From the NCBI GenBank assembly GCA_963976435.1, contig CAXBKQ010000009.1, forward strand, positions 67,523 through 131,522: a stretch of 64,000 nt of DNA, in the 5' to 3' direction. Below the pieces are notes generated by a model that saw only the letters and a program-made list of their open reading frames with translations, was not told the DNA's origin and made no database searches. Source of the stretch: CAKZNE01 sp963976435. Lineage in GTDB: Bacteria; Bacteroidota; Bacteroidia; Flavobacteriales; Schleiferiaceae. The first letter of the stretch is position 1. Every line of letters begins with the position of its first letter. Of the stretch, positions 45,380 through 55,082 are shown in pieces. The translations under genes were made by a program, and so were the position numbers.

Positions 45380-45844
45380 TTAATTTTCGATAGCTAGATC
45401 TAGCTGTTGACCTTTTTGTGCTGCTTTGCTATCCATTCCTGCTCCTAGCGCTATTCCAATTCCCATCCCAATCGGCAGGCCGATCCCTAATAAGGCAAGA
45501 TTGCTAATGGCAAAGCCAAAAGCAATTCCTAGAGGTACTCCAAATACTCCCAATCCTAAAGGCATCCACATCATGGTATAATGGCCTTTTCGCACTAGTT
45601 TCAGTTCTTTCTCTAGATGTTGGAAAATTTTTACTTGGGCCTTCCTCATAAATTGAAGAAGTTTTTTATCATCCAGCTGCTGCTCATTAATCTCCTTTAA
45701 TTGATGATTTATAAACTCCACACTAGAATTGGGAATATTATGAGCTTTCAGGCTGTCCAAGATTTTATGAAAATAATCGATTTTCTTTTGAAGTTTGGTA
45801 TTGGATTTCGGGTTTAAACCCTCTCTTAATTGGATAAATTCCAT
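45380..45844 (-). CDS. Hypothetical membrane protein with glycine-zipper segments
   Basis: 154 aa. The first 95 residues are helical and charged (EFIQLREGLNPKSN, then many Lys/Gln), followed by two hydrophobic segments rich in Gly (LGLGVFGVPLGIAFGFAI and GIGLPIGMGIGIALGAGM). The Gly spacing resembles a glycine zipper for tight helix packing. No family recognised. It is 22 nt downstream of the SPOR protein gene and probably cotranscribed with it. Confidence 0.6.
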   Translation of the reverse strand: MEFIQLREGLNPKSNTKLQKKIDYFHKILDSLKAHNIPNSSVEFINHQLKEINEQQLDDKKLLQFMRKAQVKIFQHLEKELKLVRKGHYTMMWMPLGLGVFGVPLGIAFGFAISNLALLGIGLPIGMGIGIALGAGMDSKAAQKGQQLDLAIEN

Positions 45845-45866
45845 AGCTTAAATTCAATTGCAAATA

Positions 45867-46274
45867 TTATAGTTTGGGCAGCTTGATGGTGGTTTTTACA
45901 ATAAAACTACCGGTAAATTCATCCTGAATTTCATTCAAAAATTTTTCCGCTTCAATTTTGGTTCTAAATCTCCCAACTTGTATTCGATATTCTGGAGCTT
46001 CATAAACCATTTCTGATGGAATTTTAGGGTAGGCTTTAAAAAACTCGGACCTTTTACTGAGGCATATATTTTTTTTGCCATTATAAATCTGAACACAATA
46101 ACCTTCAATACCTTCTTTAGTTTCTTCTTGATAGGTCTTCATCAAATCTTCAAAACCCTCCGGTGTTTGAATTTTGATATTTTGAATTTGGAGGCTGTCA
46201 TTTGATTGAGCAACAATAGGATTGCTAAATTTTAAACTAAACAAAACCAACAATAGAATGGGTGATAATCTCAT
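45867..46274 (-). CDS. Exported SPOR-domain protein
   Basis: 135 aa from the ATG at 46274; the start at 46295 sits inside the promoter box. The signal peptide (MRLSPILLLVLF, cut near VAQ) leads to a short linker and a SPOR domain (YCVQIYNGKKNICLSK, then YRIQVGRFRTKIEAEKFL). It probably binds peptidoglycan in the periplasm. Together with the protein from 38280 it is the second SPOR protein in the window. Confidence 0.78.
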   Translation of the reverse strand: MRLSPILLLVLFSLKFSNPIVAQSNDSLQIQNIKIQTPEGFEDLMKTYQEETKEGIEGYCVQIYNGKKNICLSKRSEFFKAYPKIPSEMVYEAPEYRIQVGRFRTKIEAEKFLNEIQDEFTGSFIVKTTIKLPKL

Positions 46275-46294
46275 GATCTTCGCTGCAATTTTCA

Positions 46295-46302
46295 CAAATG
46301 TA
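46295..46302 (-). promoter_or_regulatory. Promoter -7 box for the SPOR protein gene
   Basis: The minus strand reads TACATTTG, 20 nt before the ATG at 46274. Confidence 0.5.
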
Positions 46303-46402
46303 AGGCGATTTGGGCAACGGGCATTTAGGGTGGATTATTATTTAGAACCAATTTAAATTGTGATTGATTTATATTAACACTTCTTTAAACCCCTTTAAGT
46401 TT

Positions 46403-46410
46403 TAAATTTG
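46403..46410 (+). promoter_or_regulatory. Promoter -7 box for the act-cox operon
   Basis: TAAATTTG, 41 nt before the ActA ATG at 46452; the only good promoter box before the whole respiratory operon. Confidence 0.6.
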
Positions 46411-46451
46411 CGCCCAGAAGTACGACCAGCTATATTTATATGGTATATACA

Positions 46452-47687
46452 ATGAAAAACCGCTTTAACCGACGCTTGCCGCAAGCCTTACTTTCTATAT
46501 TATTGGTATTGAGTACTTTCTTCGTTTCCGCTCAGGAAATTGAAGGAGATGTGGCCAAAGGAAAATCTCTCTTTAATGCTAAATGTGCTTCATGCCATAA
46601 GCTTAATAAAAAAGTTATTGGACCTGCCCTCGCAGGCGTAACAGAAAGAAGAACCCGCGAATGGCTTCAAAAATGGATTCGTAACAACCAAGAGTTAAGA
46701 GAAAGTGGAGATGCAGATGCTATCGCCATTTTTGAAGAGTATAATGGTTCTGTGATGACTCCTTTTCCTGGTCTTACCGATGAGGATATTGATAATATCC
46801 TGGCCTATACAGCTGCGCCTCCTCCAAGTCCTGTTGGCCCTCCCGTTGAAGGTGGTGGTGAAGTGAGTGCTGAGTCTGACAATACTATGGTATTGGTGGT
46901 TCTGGGAAGTATCCTCTTGTTTCTAGTTTTTCTTTTAACAAGAGTAAAAAACACTTTAAAAACGGTTAAGGGCGATCCTACATCTACTATTGCAGAGGAT
47001 GCGGATAGAATTACAAGAACAGCTCTTAAAAACCCGAAAATCACAACCCTTCTTACTATTTTAATAGCCATTGTCTTTTTACAACAATTGTATTTAGGTT
47101 TAATGGAGATTGGAGTAAAACAAGATTACCAGCCAGAACAGCCAATTAAATTTTCACACAAACTACATGCAGGTGAAAATCAGATCGACTGTAATTATTG
47201 TCATTATGGTGCTCGAAAGGGTAAGCATTCGAATATTCCATCTGCTTCCGTTTGTATGAATTGTCATATGAATATTTCAGAAGGGCCTAAATACGGTGAA
47301 ACTGAAATTGCAAAAATTTACGATGCTGTAGGTTGGGATTCAGAAAACGCAAAGTATATTGAAAACTATGATGTGAAACCTATCAAATGGATTCGTATTC
47401 ATAATTTACCAGATTTAGCTTATTTCAACCACTCTCAACATGTTACCGCCGGTCAAGTTGAATGTCAGACTTGCCATGGTCCAATTGAAGAGATGGAAGA
47501 AGTTTACCAATATTCTCCATTAACTATGGGATGGTGTGTGAATTGTCACCGCGAAACTAAAGTTAAGGTGGAGTCCAATGAATACTACACAGAAATGCAT
47601 GAAAAGCTGAAGGAGAAATTCGGTGATGATGCAGAAATTACTGTAGAAATGATTGGTGGTTTGGAATGTGGCAAGTGTCACTATTAA
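46452..47687 (+). CDS. actA: Alternative complex III subunit ActA, multihaem cytochrome c
   Basis: 411 aa from the ATG at 46452 (46440 is also open), with a signal peptide ending VSAQ. Six haem-binding CxxCH motifs are visible: CASCH in an N-terminal mono-haem cytochrome domain, then CNYCH, CMNCH, CQTCH, CVNCH and CGKCH in the multihaem domain. A transmembrane helix lies near residue 150 (TMVLVVLGSILLFLVFLL), with a second near 200. In alternative complex III, ActA passes electrons from quinol oxidation to an acceptor cytochrome. The extra N-terminal cytochrome domain makes it a hexahaem form. Confidence 0.9.
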   Translation: MKNRFNRRLPQALLSILLVLSTFFVSAQEIEGDVAKGKSLFNAKCASCHKLNKKVIGPALAGVTERRTREWLQKWIRNNQELRESGDADAIAIFEEYNGSVMTPFPGLTDEDIDNILAYTAAPPPSPVGPPVEGGGEVSAESDNTMVLVVLGSILLFLVFLLTRVKNTLKTVKGDPTSTIAEDADRITRTALKNPKITTLLTILIAIVFLQQLYLGLMEIGVKQDYQPEQPIKFSHKLHAGENQIDCNYCHYGARKGKHSNIPSASVCMNCHMNISEGPKYGETEIAKIYDAVGWDSENAKYIENYDVKPIKWIRIHNLPDLAYFNHSQHVTAGQVECQTCHGPIEEMEEVYQYSPLTMGWCVNCHRETKVKVESNEYYTEMHEKLKEKFGDDAEITVEMIGGLECGKCHY

Positions 47688-47713
47688 TTTTTGAATAATC
47701 TTTCCTAATAATA

Positions 47714-50700
47714 ATGGCAGAAACTAAAAAATACTGGAAAGGAATTGAAGAGCTTCACGACTCTGACATTGTAAAGAACTTACAAGAGAATGAGTTTGCT
47801 TCTGAAATTTCTAACGAAGAGTTTCTTGGGGATAAAGAAAGCTTGGATAGCTCAAATACGAGTAGAAGAGATTTTCTAAAGTATGTAGGATTTTCCACAG
47901 CAGCAGCGACTTTAGCAGCTTGCGAAACCCCAGTGATTCAGTCCATTCCTTATGTGGTGGCACCTGAAGAAATAATTCCCGGAATTGCTAATTATTACGC
48001 AAGTTCCTATTTTGATGGAGCGGATTATGCCTCTATTCTTGTGAAAACAAGAGAGGGTCGTCCTATTAAAATTGAAAATAATAAAATGGCGGCCATTAAT
48101 GGCGGAGCAAATGCCCGTATCCATGCCTCCGTTTTAAACTTATACGACGCCACTCGTAGTCGCTTTCCACTTGTGAATGCTGAGCGTCAGAGTTGGAACA
48201 AATTCGATGCCTCTGTAATGGCTGATTTGGAAGCAGCTGCAGCTAGCGGAAAACAAATTGTTTTTCTTACTTCTACTGTAATTAGCCCAAGTTTTAAGGC
48301 TATTGTTGCTGAGTATAAAGCTAAATATGAAAATTTTAAACACGTTAGTTATGACGTGTTTTCCTATTCTGGAAAGTTAGATGCTTATGAAGCGATGACT
48401 GGAAAGAGGGCCTTCCCAATGTATAAATTCCAAAATGCTAGCGCGATTGTAAGTTTCGACGCTGATTTTCTTGGTGATTGGATTGGGCAAAATGTTAGTG
48501 CAGAATATGCTAGCAGAAGAAAGCCAGGAAAAAATATGTCGAGACATGTACAGTTCGAATCAAATTTGAGTCTAACTGGTAGTAATGCAGATCAAAGACA
48601 TAAATTAAAGCCTAGCCAGGTTGGTACTGCTCTTGTTGCTTTACACAATGAGATTGCTAGTGCTAAGGGTGAATCAACATTTGATAGCGCTAAAGCTTCT
48701 CCAGAAATTAAAGCTGCCGCTAAGGATTTGATTAAAGCTGGAAAAAATGGCTTGGTGGTTTCCGGACATAATAGTAAGGATATTGAAGCTCTTGTTATTG
48801 CCATCAATAAACTTCTAGGAAACGATGGAAATGTAGTAGATTATTCAAAAAGAACCTATCTACGTCAAGGGAATGATAAGGATATGGCTCAATTAATCAC
48901 TGATATGAACAGTGGAAATGTTGGTGCTTTATTTATGGATAATATTAATCCGGTTTACAGATTTGCCAATGATGGTAAATTTGAAGCTGGTATGAAAAAA
49001 GTAGGATTAACTCTTTCTTTTACTGAAAAGAATGATGAAACTGCTTCTAAGGCCAAATACCTTTGTTCAAAAAATAATTACCTGGAAAGTTGGGGTGATG
49101 CCATGCCAGCTGATGGACATTATAGCCTACAACAGCCAGTAATTAGCCCCTTGTTCAATACACGTCAAACTGAAGATTGTTTATTGAAATGGTTGGGTAA
49201 AGAAGAATCTTACAATGATTATCTAGCCGCCAATTGGTCTGCCAATATTCTTAATGGTGGCAACTGGAATCAAGCTCTTCACGACGGTGTTTTTGCGGCT
49301 TCTACCTCTGCAGTAGAAGAAGTGATCACAGATATTGTTGAGGATGTTAGTAATGCCCTGAGTGGAGATATGAATCATGCTTCAGAAGCGGCATCAAGAT
49401 TATTAAAAACTAAATCCAGTGATTTTGAAGTCCTTTTTTATCAAAAGGCTGGAATGGGGGCAAGTGTATTGGCAAATAACCCTTGGTTATTAGAATTGCC
49501 AGATCCTGTTACAAGATTATCTTGGGATAATTATGTTACTATGAGCGCAGTAGATGCTGTTGCTTTAGAAGTAATGAATAGAAATTTAGCCGATGGAGCT
49601 TTAAATGGTAGCATTGTTACCCTAAAAGCAAACGGTAAAGAAATAAATGCCCCAGTATTAATTCAACCTGGTCAGGCAGCTGGAACTATTGGTTTGGCTA
49701 TTGGCTATGGAAGGGAAGGTGCAGGAAAAGCAGCGGATAAAGTAGGAGTAAATGCATTTGCTTTGATGAATGGTTCTCACTCTGCTGCTGTAAGCATTGC
49801 AAAAGCTGAAGGAGAGCATGAATTTGCTAGCTTCCAGTTGGCCCATACAATGATGGGAAGGAAGATTGTAAATGAAGTTTCTTTAGATACTTATTTAAAC
49901 AAACCTGCCAAAAGTGAGGGAGGAAAAGGTTGGAACCAACCTACAGTTTTTGAAACATTTAAAGGGCCTTTGTCTGCAGAGGAAACCAACCTTTGGGATG
50001 ATTTTGATCATGAAACAGGACATATGTGGAATATGTCAATTGACCTTAACCTTTGTAATGGTTGTGGTGCCTGTGTTATTTCATGTCATTCAGAAAACAA
50101 TGTGCCTGTTGTTGGAAAAGAAGAGATCAGAAAAAATAGAAATATGCACTGGTTGCGTATCGATAGATACTATAGCAGTGATATGAATGAAGAAGTAGCT
50201 GAGAAAGAAGGCTATGAAGGATTAGGTATTTTGCCTGGATCTAAAGGTGTTACAGATATGTTTGCCGAAATGGAAAAAGCCTCTGCTAGCCCAGAAGTTG
50301 TATTCCAGCCAGTAATGTGTCAGCATTGTAATCATGCACCTTGTGAAACGGTTTGTCCAGTTGCTGCAACAACACACAGTAATGAGGGATTGAATCAAAT
50401 GACTTATAACCGTTGTATTGGTACTAGATATTGTGCCAACAACTGTCCTTATAAAGTAAGAAGGTTTAATTGGTTTGAATACCATAATAAGCCAGAGCGT
50501 TTCGGAGTGAATTACGCTATGAACGACGATATTGGTAAAATGGTGTTAAACCCAGATGTTACCGTACGTACTCGTGGAGTGATGGAAAAATGTTCTTTCT
50601 GTATCCAGAAAATTCAATTAGGAAAGCTGGATGCTAAGAAGAAGGGACAGAAAATTAAGGATGGTCAGGTTCAAACTGCTTGTCAATCTGCATGTGATAC

Positions 50701-50845
50701 TGGTGCTATTACATTTGGAGATGTAAATGATAAAGATAGTGCTGTATTTAAATTGAAATCAGATGATAGAATGTATCATTTGTTGGAAGATGTAGGTACA
50801 CAACCATCGGTATTTTATCAGACAAAAGTTAGAAACAGAGCTTAA
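47714..50845 (+). CDS. actB: Alternative complex III subunit ActB, Fe-S/molybdopterin-type protein
   Basis: 1043 aa. It carries a twin-arginine motif (R51-R52 in SRRDFLKYVGF) with a lipobox-like LAAC at 70, after a 50-residue leader typical of the TAT-variant family. Residues about 80-730 resemble a molybdopterin oxidoreductase that in ACIII lacks the cofactor. The C-terminal part has four Cys groups for iron-sulphur clusters (CNGCGACVISC, CQHCNHAPCETVC, CIGTRYCANNC, CSFCIQ with CQSAC). It sits on the periplasmic side and carries electrons in the complex. Confidence 0.92.
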   Translation: MAETKKYWKGIEELHDSDIVKNLQENEFASEISNEEFLGDKESLDSSNTSRRDFLKYVGFSTAAATLAACETPVIQSIPYVVAPEEIIPGIANYYASSYFDGADYASILVKTREGRPIKIENNKMAAINGGANARIHASVLNLYDATRSRFPLVNAERQSWNKFDASVMADLEAAAASGKQIVFLTSTVISPSFKAIVAEYKAKYENFKHVSYDVFSYSGKLDAYEAMTGKRAFPMYKFQNASAIVSFDADFLGDWIGQNVSAEYASRRKPGKNMSRHVQFESNLSLTGSNADQRHKLKPSQVGTALVALHNEIASAKGESTFDSAKASPEIKAAAKDLIKAGKNGLVVSGHNSKDIEALVIAINKLLGNDGNVVDYSKRTYLRQGNDKDMAQLITDMNSGNVGALFMDNINPVYRFANDGKFEAGMKKVGLTLSFTEKNDETASKAKYLCSKNNYLESWGDAMPADGHYSLQQPVISPLFNTRQTEDCLLKWLGKEESYNDYLAANWSANILNGGNWNQALHDGVFAASTSAVEEVITDIVEDVSNALSGDMNHASEAASRLLKTKSSDFEVLFYQKAGMGASVLANNPWLLELPDPVTRLSWDNYVTMSAVDAVALEVMNRNLADGALNGSIVTLKANGKEINAPVLIQPGQAAGTIGLAIGYGREGAGKAADKVGVNAFALMNGSHSAAVSIAKAEGEHEFASFQLAHTMMGRKIVNEVSLDTYLNKPAKSEGGKGWNQPTVFETFKGPLSAEETNLWDDFDHETGHMWNMSIDLNLCNGCGACVISCHSENNVPVVGKEEIRKNRNMHWLRIDRYYSSDMNEEVAEKEGYEGLGILPGSKGVTDMFAEMEKASASPEVVFQPVMCQHCNHAPCETVCPVAATTHSNEGLNQMTYNRCIGTRYCANNCPYKVRRFNWFEYHNKPERFGVNYAMNDDIGKMVLNPDVTVRTRGVMEKCSFCIQKIQLGKLDAKKKGQKIKDGQVQTACQSACDTGAITFGDVNDKDSAVFKLKSDDRMYHLLEDVGTQPSVFYQTKVRNRA

Positions 50846-50866
50846 TAAAATTATAAAGATCAACGT

Positions 50867-52252
50867 ATGCATTACGAAGCTCCGATAAGGACTCCATTAA
50901 TTACAGGCGAAAAGAGCTACCACGATATTACTGTGGATGTAGCCAGACCTGTAGAATCTAAGGCTCCTAGATCTTGGTGGATCGTATTTTCATTATCCCT
51001 AGCAGCATTCCTTTGGGGTGTTGGCTGTATTCTTTACACTATTGGTGTGGGAATCGGAGTTTGGGGTTTGAATAACACTGTAGACTGGGCCTGGGATATT
51101 ACCAACTTTGTATGGTGGGTAGGTATTGGGCACGCAGGAACCCTTATTTCTGCTGTACTTTTGCTATTCCGTCAGAAATGGAGAATGTCAATTAACCGTT
51201 CTGCTGAGGCGATGACAATTTTTTCTGTTATTCAAGCAGCGCTTTTCCCAGGTATTCATATGGGACGTATTTGGCAAGCCTATTATGTATTCCCAATTCC
51301 TAATCAATTTGGATCTTTATGGGTAAACTTTAATTCACCATTGCTTTGGGATGTATTTGCCATCTCAACTTATTTCTCAGTTTCTGTTGTATTCTGGTAT
51401 GTAGGATTAATTCCAGATTTTGCAATGATTAGGGATCGTGCTGTACGTCCAGTTACAAAACATATTTATAAAATTTTAAGTTTTGGTTGGGGTGGTAAAG
51501 CAAAACACTGGCAAAGATTTGAGGAAGTTTCTCTTGTTTTAGCTGGATTAGCTACTCCACTGGTATTATCTGTACACACTATTGTATCCATGGACTTTGC
51601 TACATCAGTAATTCCAGGATGGCATACCACTATTTTCCCACCCTATTTTGTTGCCGGTGCAATATTCTCTGGATTTGCCATGGTACAAACCCTATTGATT
51701 ATCGTAAGAAAAATGTTCAAAATGGAAGATTATATTACCATTGAACATATTGAAATGATGAACATTGTAATTATGCTTACCGGATCAATCGTTGGTGTAG
51801 CTTATATTACAGAGTTGTTTATTGCCTGGTATAGTGGTGTGGAATATGAACAATATGCATTTTTAAATAGGGCAACAGGGCCTTATTGGTGGGCCTATTG
51901 GAGTATGATGACATGCAATGTGTTTAGCCCACAGTTTATGTGGTTTAAAAAATTGAGGACAAGTATCATGTTTACCTTTATTATTTCTATAGTAGTAAAC
52001 ATAGGTATGTGGTTTGAGCGATTTGTAATTATTGTTACTTCGCTACACAGAGATTATCTTCCATCTTCTTGGAGTATGTTCTCCCCCACATTTGTTGATA
52101 TTGGAATCTTTATAGGTACAATTGGTTTTTTCTTTGTTTTATTCCTTCTTTATGCAAGAACATTCCCTGTTATTGCACAGGCAGAATTGAAAACAATTTT
52201 GAAATCTTCTGGAGAGAACTTTAAAAAATTACACGATCAGGATGGCCACTAA
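50867..52252 (+). CDS. actC: Alternative complex III subunit ActC, NrfD-like quinol-site subunit
   Basis: 461 aa with about ten transmembrane helices, of the NrfD/PsrC family (motifs WWVGIGHAGTLISA, HTIVSMDF). This subunit holds a quinol-binding site and couples to ActB. It follows actB after 21 nt and overlaps actD by 11 nt, suggesting tight translation coupling. Confidence 0.93.
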   Translation: MHYEAPIRTPLITGEKSYHDITVDVARPVESKAPRSWWIVFSLSLAAFLWGVGCILYTIGVGIGVWGLNNTVDWAWDITNFVWWVGIGHAGTLISAVLLLFRQKWRMSINRSAEAMTIFSVIQAALFPGIHMGRIWQAYYVFPIPNQFGSLWVNFNSPLLWDVFAISTYFSVSVVFWYVGLIPDFAMIRDRAVRPVTKHIYKILSFGWGGKAKHWQRFEEVSLVLAGLATPLVLSVHTIVSMDFATSVIPGWHTTIFPPYFVAGAIFSGFAMVQTLLIIVRKMFKMEDYITIEHIEMMNIVIMLTGSIVGVAYITELFIAWYSGVEYEQYAFLNRATGPYWWAYWSMMTCNVFSPQFMWFKKLRTSIMFTFIISIVVNIGMWFERFVIIVTSLHRDYLPSSWSMFSPTFVDIGIFIGTIGFFFVLFLLYARTFPVIAQAELKTILKSSGENFKKLHDQDGH

Positions 52253-52775
52253 TCACAGTACTACAATAATCAGTGCCTTGTTCGATGACGATGATGTGTT
52301 ATTGAAAGGTGTTAAAGATGTAAGAGCCAAGGGCTATAACATCAACGAGGTGTACAGTCCATTTCCAGTACATGGACTAGATCACGCTCTTGGATTGAAA
52401 GGAACTAGAATAGCCATTGCTGCATTTATGTATGGATGTCTAGGTCTGATTACAGCGATCTCATTAACCTATGGAATGATGATAGTTGATTGGCCAATGA
52501 ATATTGGTGGTAAGCCAAGTTTTTCTTGGGGAGAAAATATGCCAGCATTTGTGCCTATTATGTTTGAATTAACGGTATTTTTTGCCGCTCACTTAATGGT
52601 ATGGACATTCTTTATTAGAAATGATATTTATCCAGGAAGAAAAGCTCAAAATCCAGACCCAAGAACAACAGATGACAAGTTCTTGATGGAAGTTGAATTA
52701 AAAGGTGATAAAGAAGAATTAATGTCTCTTCTTCGCGATAGCGGAGCAATAGAGATTAGCGAAACTCATAACTAA
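52242..52775 (+). CDS. actD: Alternative complex III subunit ActD (DUF3341)
   Basis: 177 aa. The N-terminal half is cytosolic (DVRAKGYNINEVYSPFPVHGLD), followed by two transmembrane helices, the DUF3341 pattern. It is a structural subunit whose direct role in electron transfer is not known. The first 11 nt overlap actC. Confidence 0.92.
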   Translation: MATNHSTTIISALFDDDDVLLKGVKDVRAKGYNINEVYSPFPVHGLDHALGLKGTRIAIAAFMYGCLGLITAISLTYGMMIVDWPMNIGGKPSFSWGENMPAFVPIMFELTVFFAAHLMVWTFFIRNDIYPGRKAQNPDPRTTDDKFLMEVELKGDKEELMSLLRDSGAIEISETHN

Positions 52776-52782
52776 GGTATCG

Positions 52783-53445
52783 ATGCTTAAGAAGAACATT
52801 TTTACCATAATAGCCATGATCTCAGGAGCTTTTTTATTGAGTTCATGCGGTAACGACAAAACCTCTACAGGTTGGGAATATATGCCCGATATGTATAGAG
52901 GACCAGCTCTAGAGGCCTACCAGCCAAATAGTTTTTTTGCTGATAGCCTAGCTTCAAGAAAACCCGTAGCAGGAACCATTGCTAGAGGTTTTATGAGCTA
53001 TGAGAAGTTTGAAAATACGCCAGAAGGTTATGAACTAGCCAAGGCGAATATGAAAGCTCCAGCTTCCATCGAAATGAATGAAATGAATCTTGAAGAAGCC
53101 GCTAAATTGTATGGCATTTTCTGTTCTCATTGTCATGGAGCCAAAGGTGATGGACAAGGTATACTTATGAAAAGAGAGAAGTTTTTGGGTATACCGTCCT
53201 ATGCAGATCGCGAAATTACAGAAGGAAGTATTTTCCATGTTATAACCTATGGTAAAGGAGTTATGGGCCCACATGCTGCTCAGCTTACACCAGAGGAAAG
53301 ATGGAAAGTAGGCCAACATGTATTAAACCTTCGCAAGGCTTTAACTGGCGAAGTAGAAGAGACCCAAGTAGAAGTTGTGGAAGTAGCTGAAGATGCTACA
53401 GAAGCAATTGCTGAGGATAAGCAAGACACAAACCATCAATCCTAA
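52783..53445 (+). CDS. actE: Alternative complex III subunit ActE, mono-haem cytochrome c lipoprotein
   Basis: 220 aa. The lipoprotein signal ends LLSSC. One haem motif, CSHCHG, lies near residue 111, with a downstream Met in the GVMGPHA loop as the likely sixth ligand. The C-terminal 35 residues are acidic and disordered. It passes electrons onward from ActA to the terminal oxidase. Confidence 0.92.
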   Translation: MLKKNIFTIIAMISGAFLLSSCGNDKTSTGWEYMPDMYRGPALEAYQPNSFFADSLASRKPVAGTIARGFMSYEKFENTPEGYELAKANMKAPASIEMNEMNLEEAAKLYGIFCSHCHGAKGDGQGILMKREKFLGIPSYADREITEGSIFHVITYGKGVMGPHAAQLTPEERWKVGQHVLNLRKALTGEVEETQVEVVEVAEDATEAIAEDKQDTNHQS

Positions 53446-53457
53446 GTTCAATAGTAT

Positions 53458-54915
53458 ATGTTTGAATTTACCGGAAAATTAAAGACACTAACCTTCGTAT
53501 TAATGCTAATCGGGGCAATATCCATAGGCGCAAGCTTTATGGGCGGAGGAGAAGATCACCACGGAGATGCTGATCATACAGAACAACACCACGATGCAGA
53601 TCATGCTGAAGAGGCTCATGGACATCATGGCGCAGCCGAACATGCAGATTCTCATTCTTCTGATCATGGCGATAAAAACCTTATTTATAAGGAAAGTGGA
53701 CGTGTAGAACATGAACATTATGAGGATGATTTTCATAAAAGTTCTCCTAGAGCTACCAGAGAAAATAATCATTTTTATTCTTCTCCAGAACATCATGATG
53801 CCGAACATGCTCATCATCAAAAGGCCAATAAACCTTGGGCGAACCTAATGGTGAACAATTTCTTTTTCTTGGCTTTAGCATTAGGTGCTCTATTTTTCCT
53901 AGCTATACAATATGCCGCTCAAGCAGGATGGTCTATCGTAGTTACAAGAATTATGGAAGCTATGGCACAATATATTGCCATTCCGGTATTAATCTTATTG
54001 GTGCTTATCGTTTTCGGATTAAACCATAGTCACCACCTTTGGCACTGGATGGCGGAAGGTATCATGGATCCAGAAAGCGCAAATTTTGATGCAATTATTA
54101 AAGGTAAAGAAGGATTCTTAAATGGACCATTTTTCATCGCTAGAACGGTTATTTATCTTATCGGTTGGGCTGGTTTTGCATTCCTCATCCGTAAGATGTC
54201 GCTAAAATTAGAAGCAGATCCAAATGCTGGAAAGAGATGGAAGAAAATGAGAAATTATTCGGCAGGATTCCTTGTGTTTTTTGCAGTTACTTCTTCAACT
54301 AGTGCTTGGGATTGGATCATGAGTATTGATACACACTGGTTTAGTACCTTATTTGGATGGTATATTTTCGCAGGAATCTTTGTGAGTGCACTAACGGCAA
54401 TGACGCTTATCCTTATCTTCCTGAAGAGTAAAGGGTATATGAGCGAAGTGAATGATAGCCACCTACAGGATTTAGCTAAATTTATGTTTGCCTTCTCTAT
54501 TTTCTGGACCTACCTATGGTTTTCACAGTTTATGTTAATCTGGTATTCAAACATTCCAGAGGAAGTAACCTATTATATGGCCCGTTGGGGTGAGTATAAA
54601 GGTATATTCTTTACAATGCTCGTAATGAATTTTGTATTCCCTGTATTGGTATTGATGAGCAGAGATGCTAAAAGAAATGTAGGATTTGTAATTACTGCTG
54701 GTATTGTAATGATCATCGGACACTGGTTGGATGTATTTATTCTTATTAACCCAGGAAGTGTTGGGCAGCATTGGAGTATTGGTTTAACCGATATTGGAAC
54801 CTTCTTAGGTTTTGCAGGTTTGTTCCTTTTTGTAGTGTTTAGTTCTCTTGCGAAAGCTAAATTGATGCCAGAAGGACATCCAATGTTAAAGGAAAGTGAA
54901 CATCACCATTATTAA
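53458..54915 (+). CDS. actF: Alternative complex III subunit ActF with His-rich insert
   Basis: 485 aa, NrfD-like, about ten transmembrane helices. Residues about 30-120 contain an unusual hydrophilic His/Asp/Glu-rich stretch (EDHHGDADH, EEAHGHHGAAEH, HHDAEHAHHQ) between the first helix and the rest. ActF is the second quinol-type membrane subunit, proposed to help in proton movement. The His-rich stretch could bind metal or be a buffer; its role is unknown. Confidence 0.92.
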   Translation: MFEFTGKLKTLTFVLMLIGAISIGASFMGGGEDHHGDADHTEQHHDADHAEEAHGHHGAAEHADSHSSDHGDKNLIYKESGRVEHEHYEDDFHKSSPRATRENNHFYSSPEHHDAEHAHHQKANKPWANLMVNNFFFLALALGALFFLAIQYAAQAGWSIVVTRIMEAMAQYIAIPVLILLVLIVFGLNHSHHLWHWMAEGIMDPESANFDAIIKGKEGFLNGPFFIARTVIYLIGWAGFAFLIRKMSLKLEADPNAGKRWKKMRNYSAGFLVFFAVTSSTSAWDWIMSIDTHWFSTLFGWYIFAGIFVSALTAMTLILIFLKSKGYMSEVNDSHLQDLAKFMFAFSIFWTYLWFSQFMLIWYSNIPEEVTYYMARWGEYKGIFFTMLVMNFVFPVLVLMSRDAKRNVGFVITAGIVMIIGHWLDVFILINPGSVGQHWSIGLTDIGTFLGFAGLFLFVVFSSLAKAKLMPEGHPMLKESEHHHY

Positions 54916-54917
54916 GG

Positions 54918-55055
54918 ATGGCAATGATAGATTGGACATTAATTATTGGAATTGGAATTTTGAGTGCTATCTCTGTTGCTCAAACAAGAAGAATATTTCA
55001 ATTGTCATTGGTTTTAAATAGGTCCAATAAAAATTTAGTACAAGGAAAGAATTAG
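54918..55055 (+). CDS. Small single-helix protein between actF and coxB (45 aa)
   Basis: ATG at 54918, two bases after the actF stop, and TAG at 55053-55055. It encodes 45 aa: a hydrophobic segment (WTLIIGIGILSAISVA), then a basic part (QTRRIFQLSLVLNRSNK). It sits in the same transcript between actF and coxB with a 27-nt gap to coxB. Single-helix accessory subunits have been reported in purified alternative complex III from related organisms, so this is a good candidate, but no homology is shown here. Confidence 0.5.
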   Translation: MAMIDWTLIIGIGILSAISVAQTRRIFQLSLVLNRSNKNLVQGKN

Positions 55056-55082
55056 TAGTATTAAAAGTAGATAAAGAATCGA

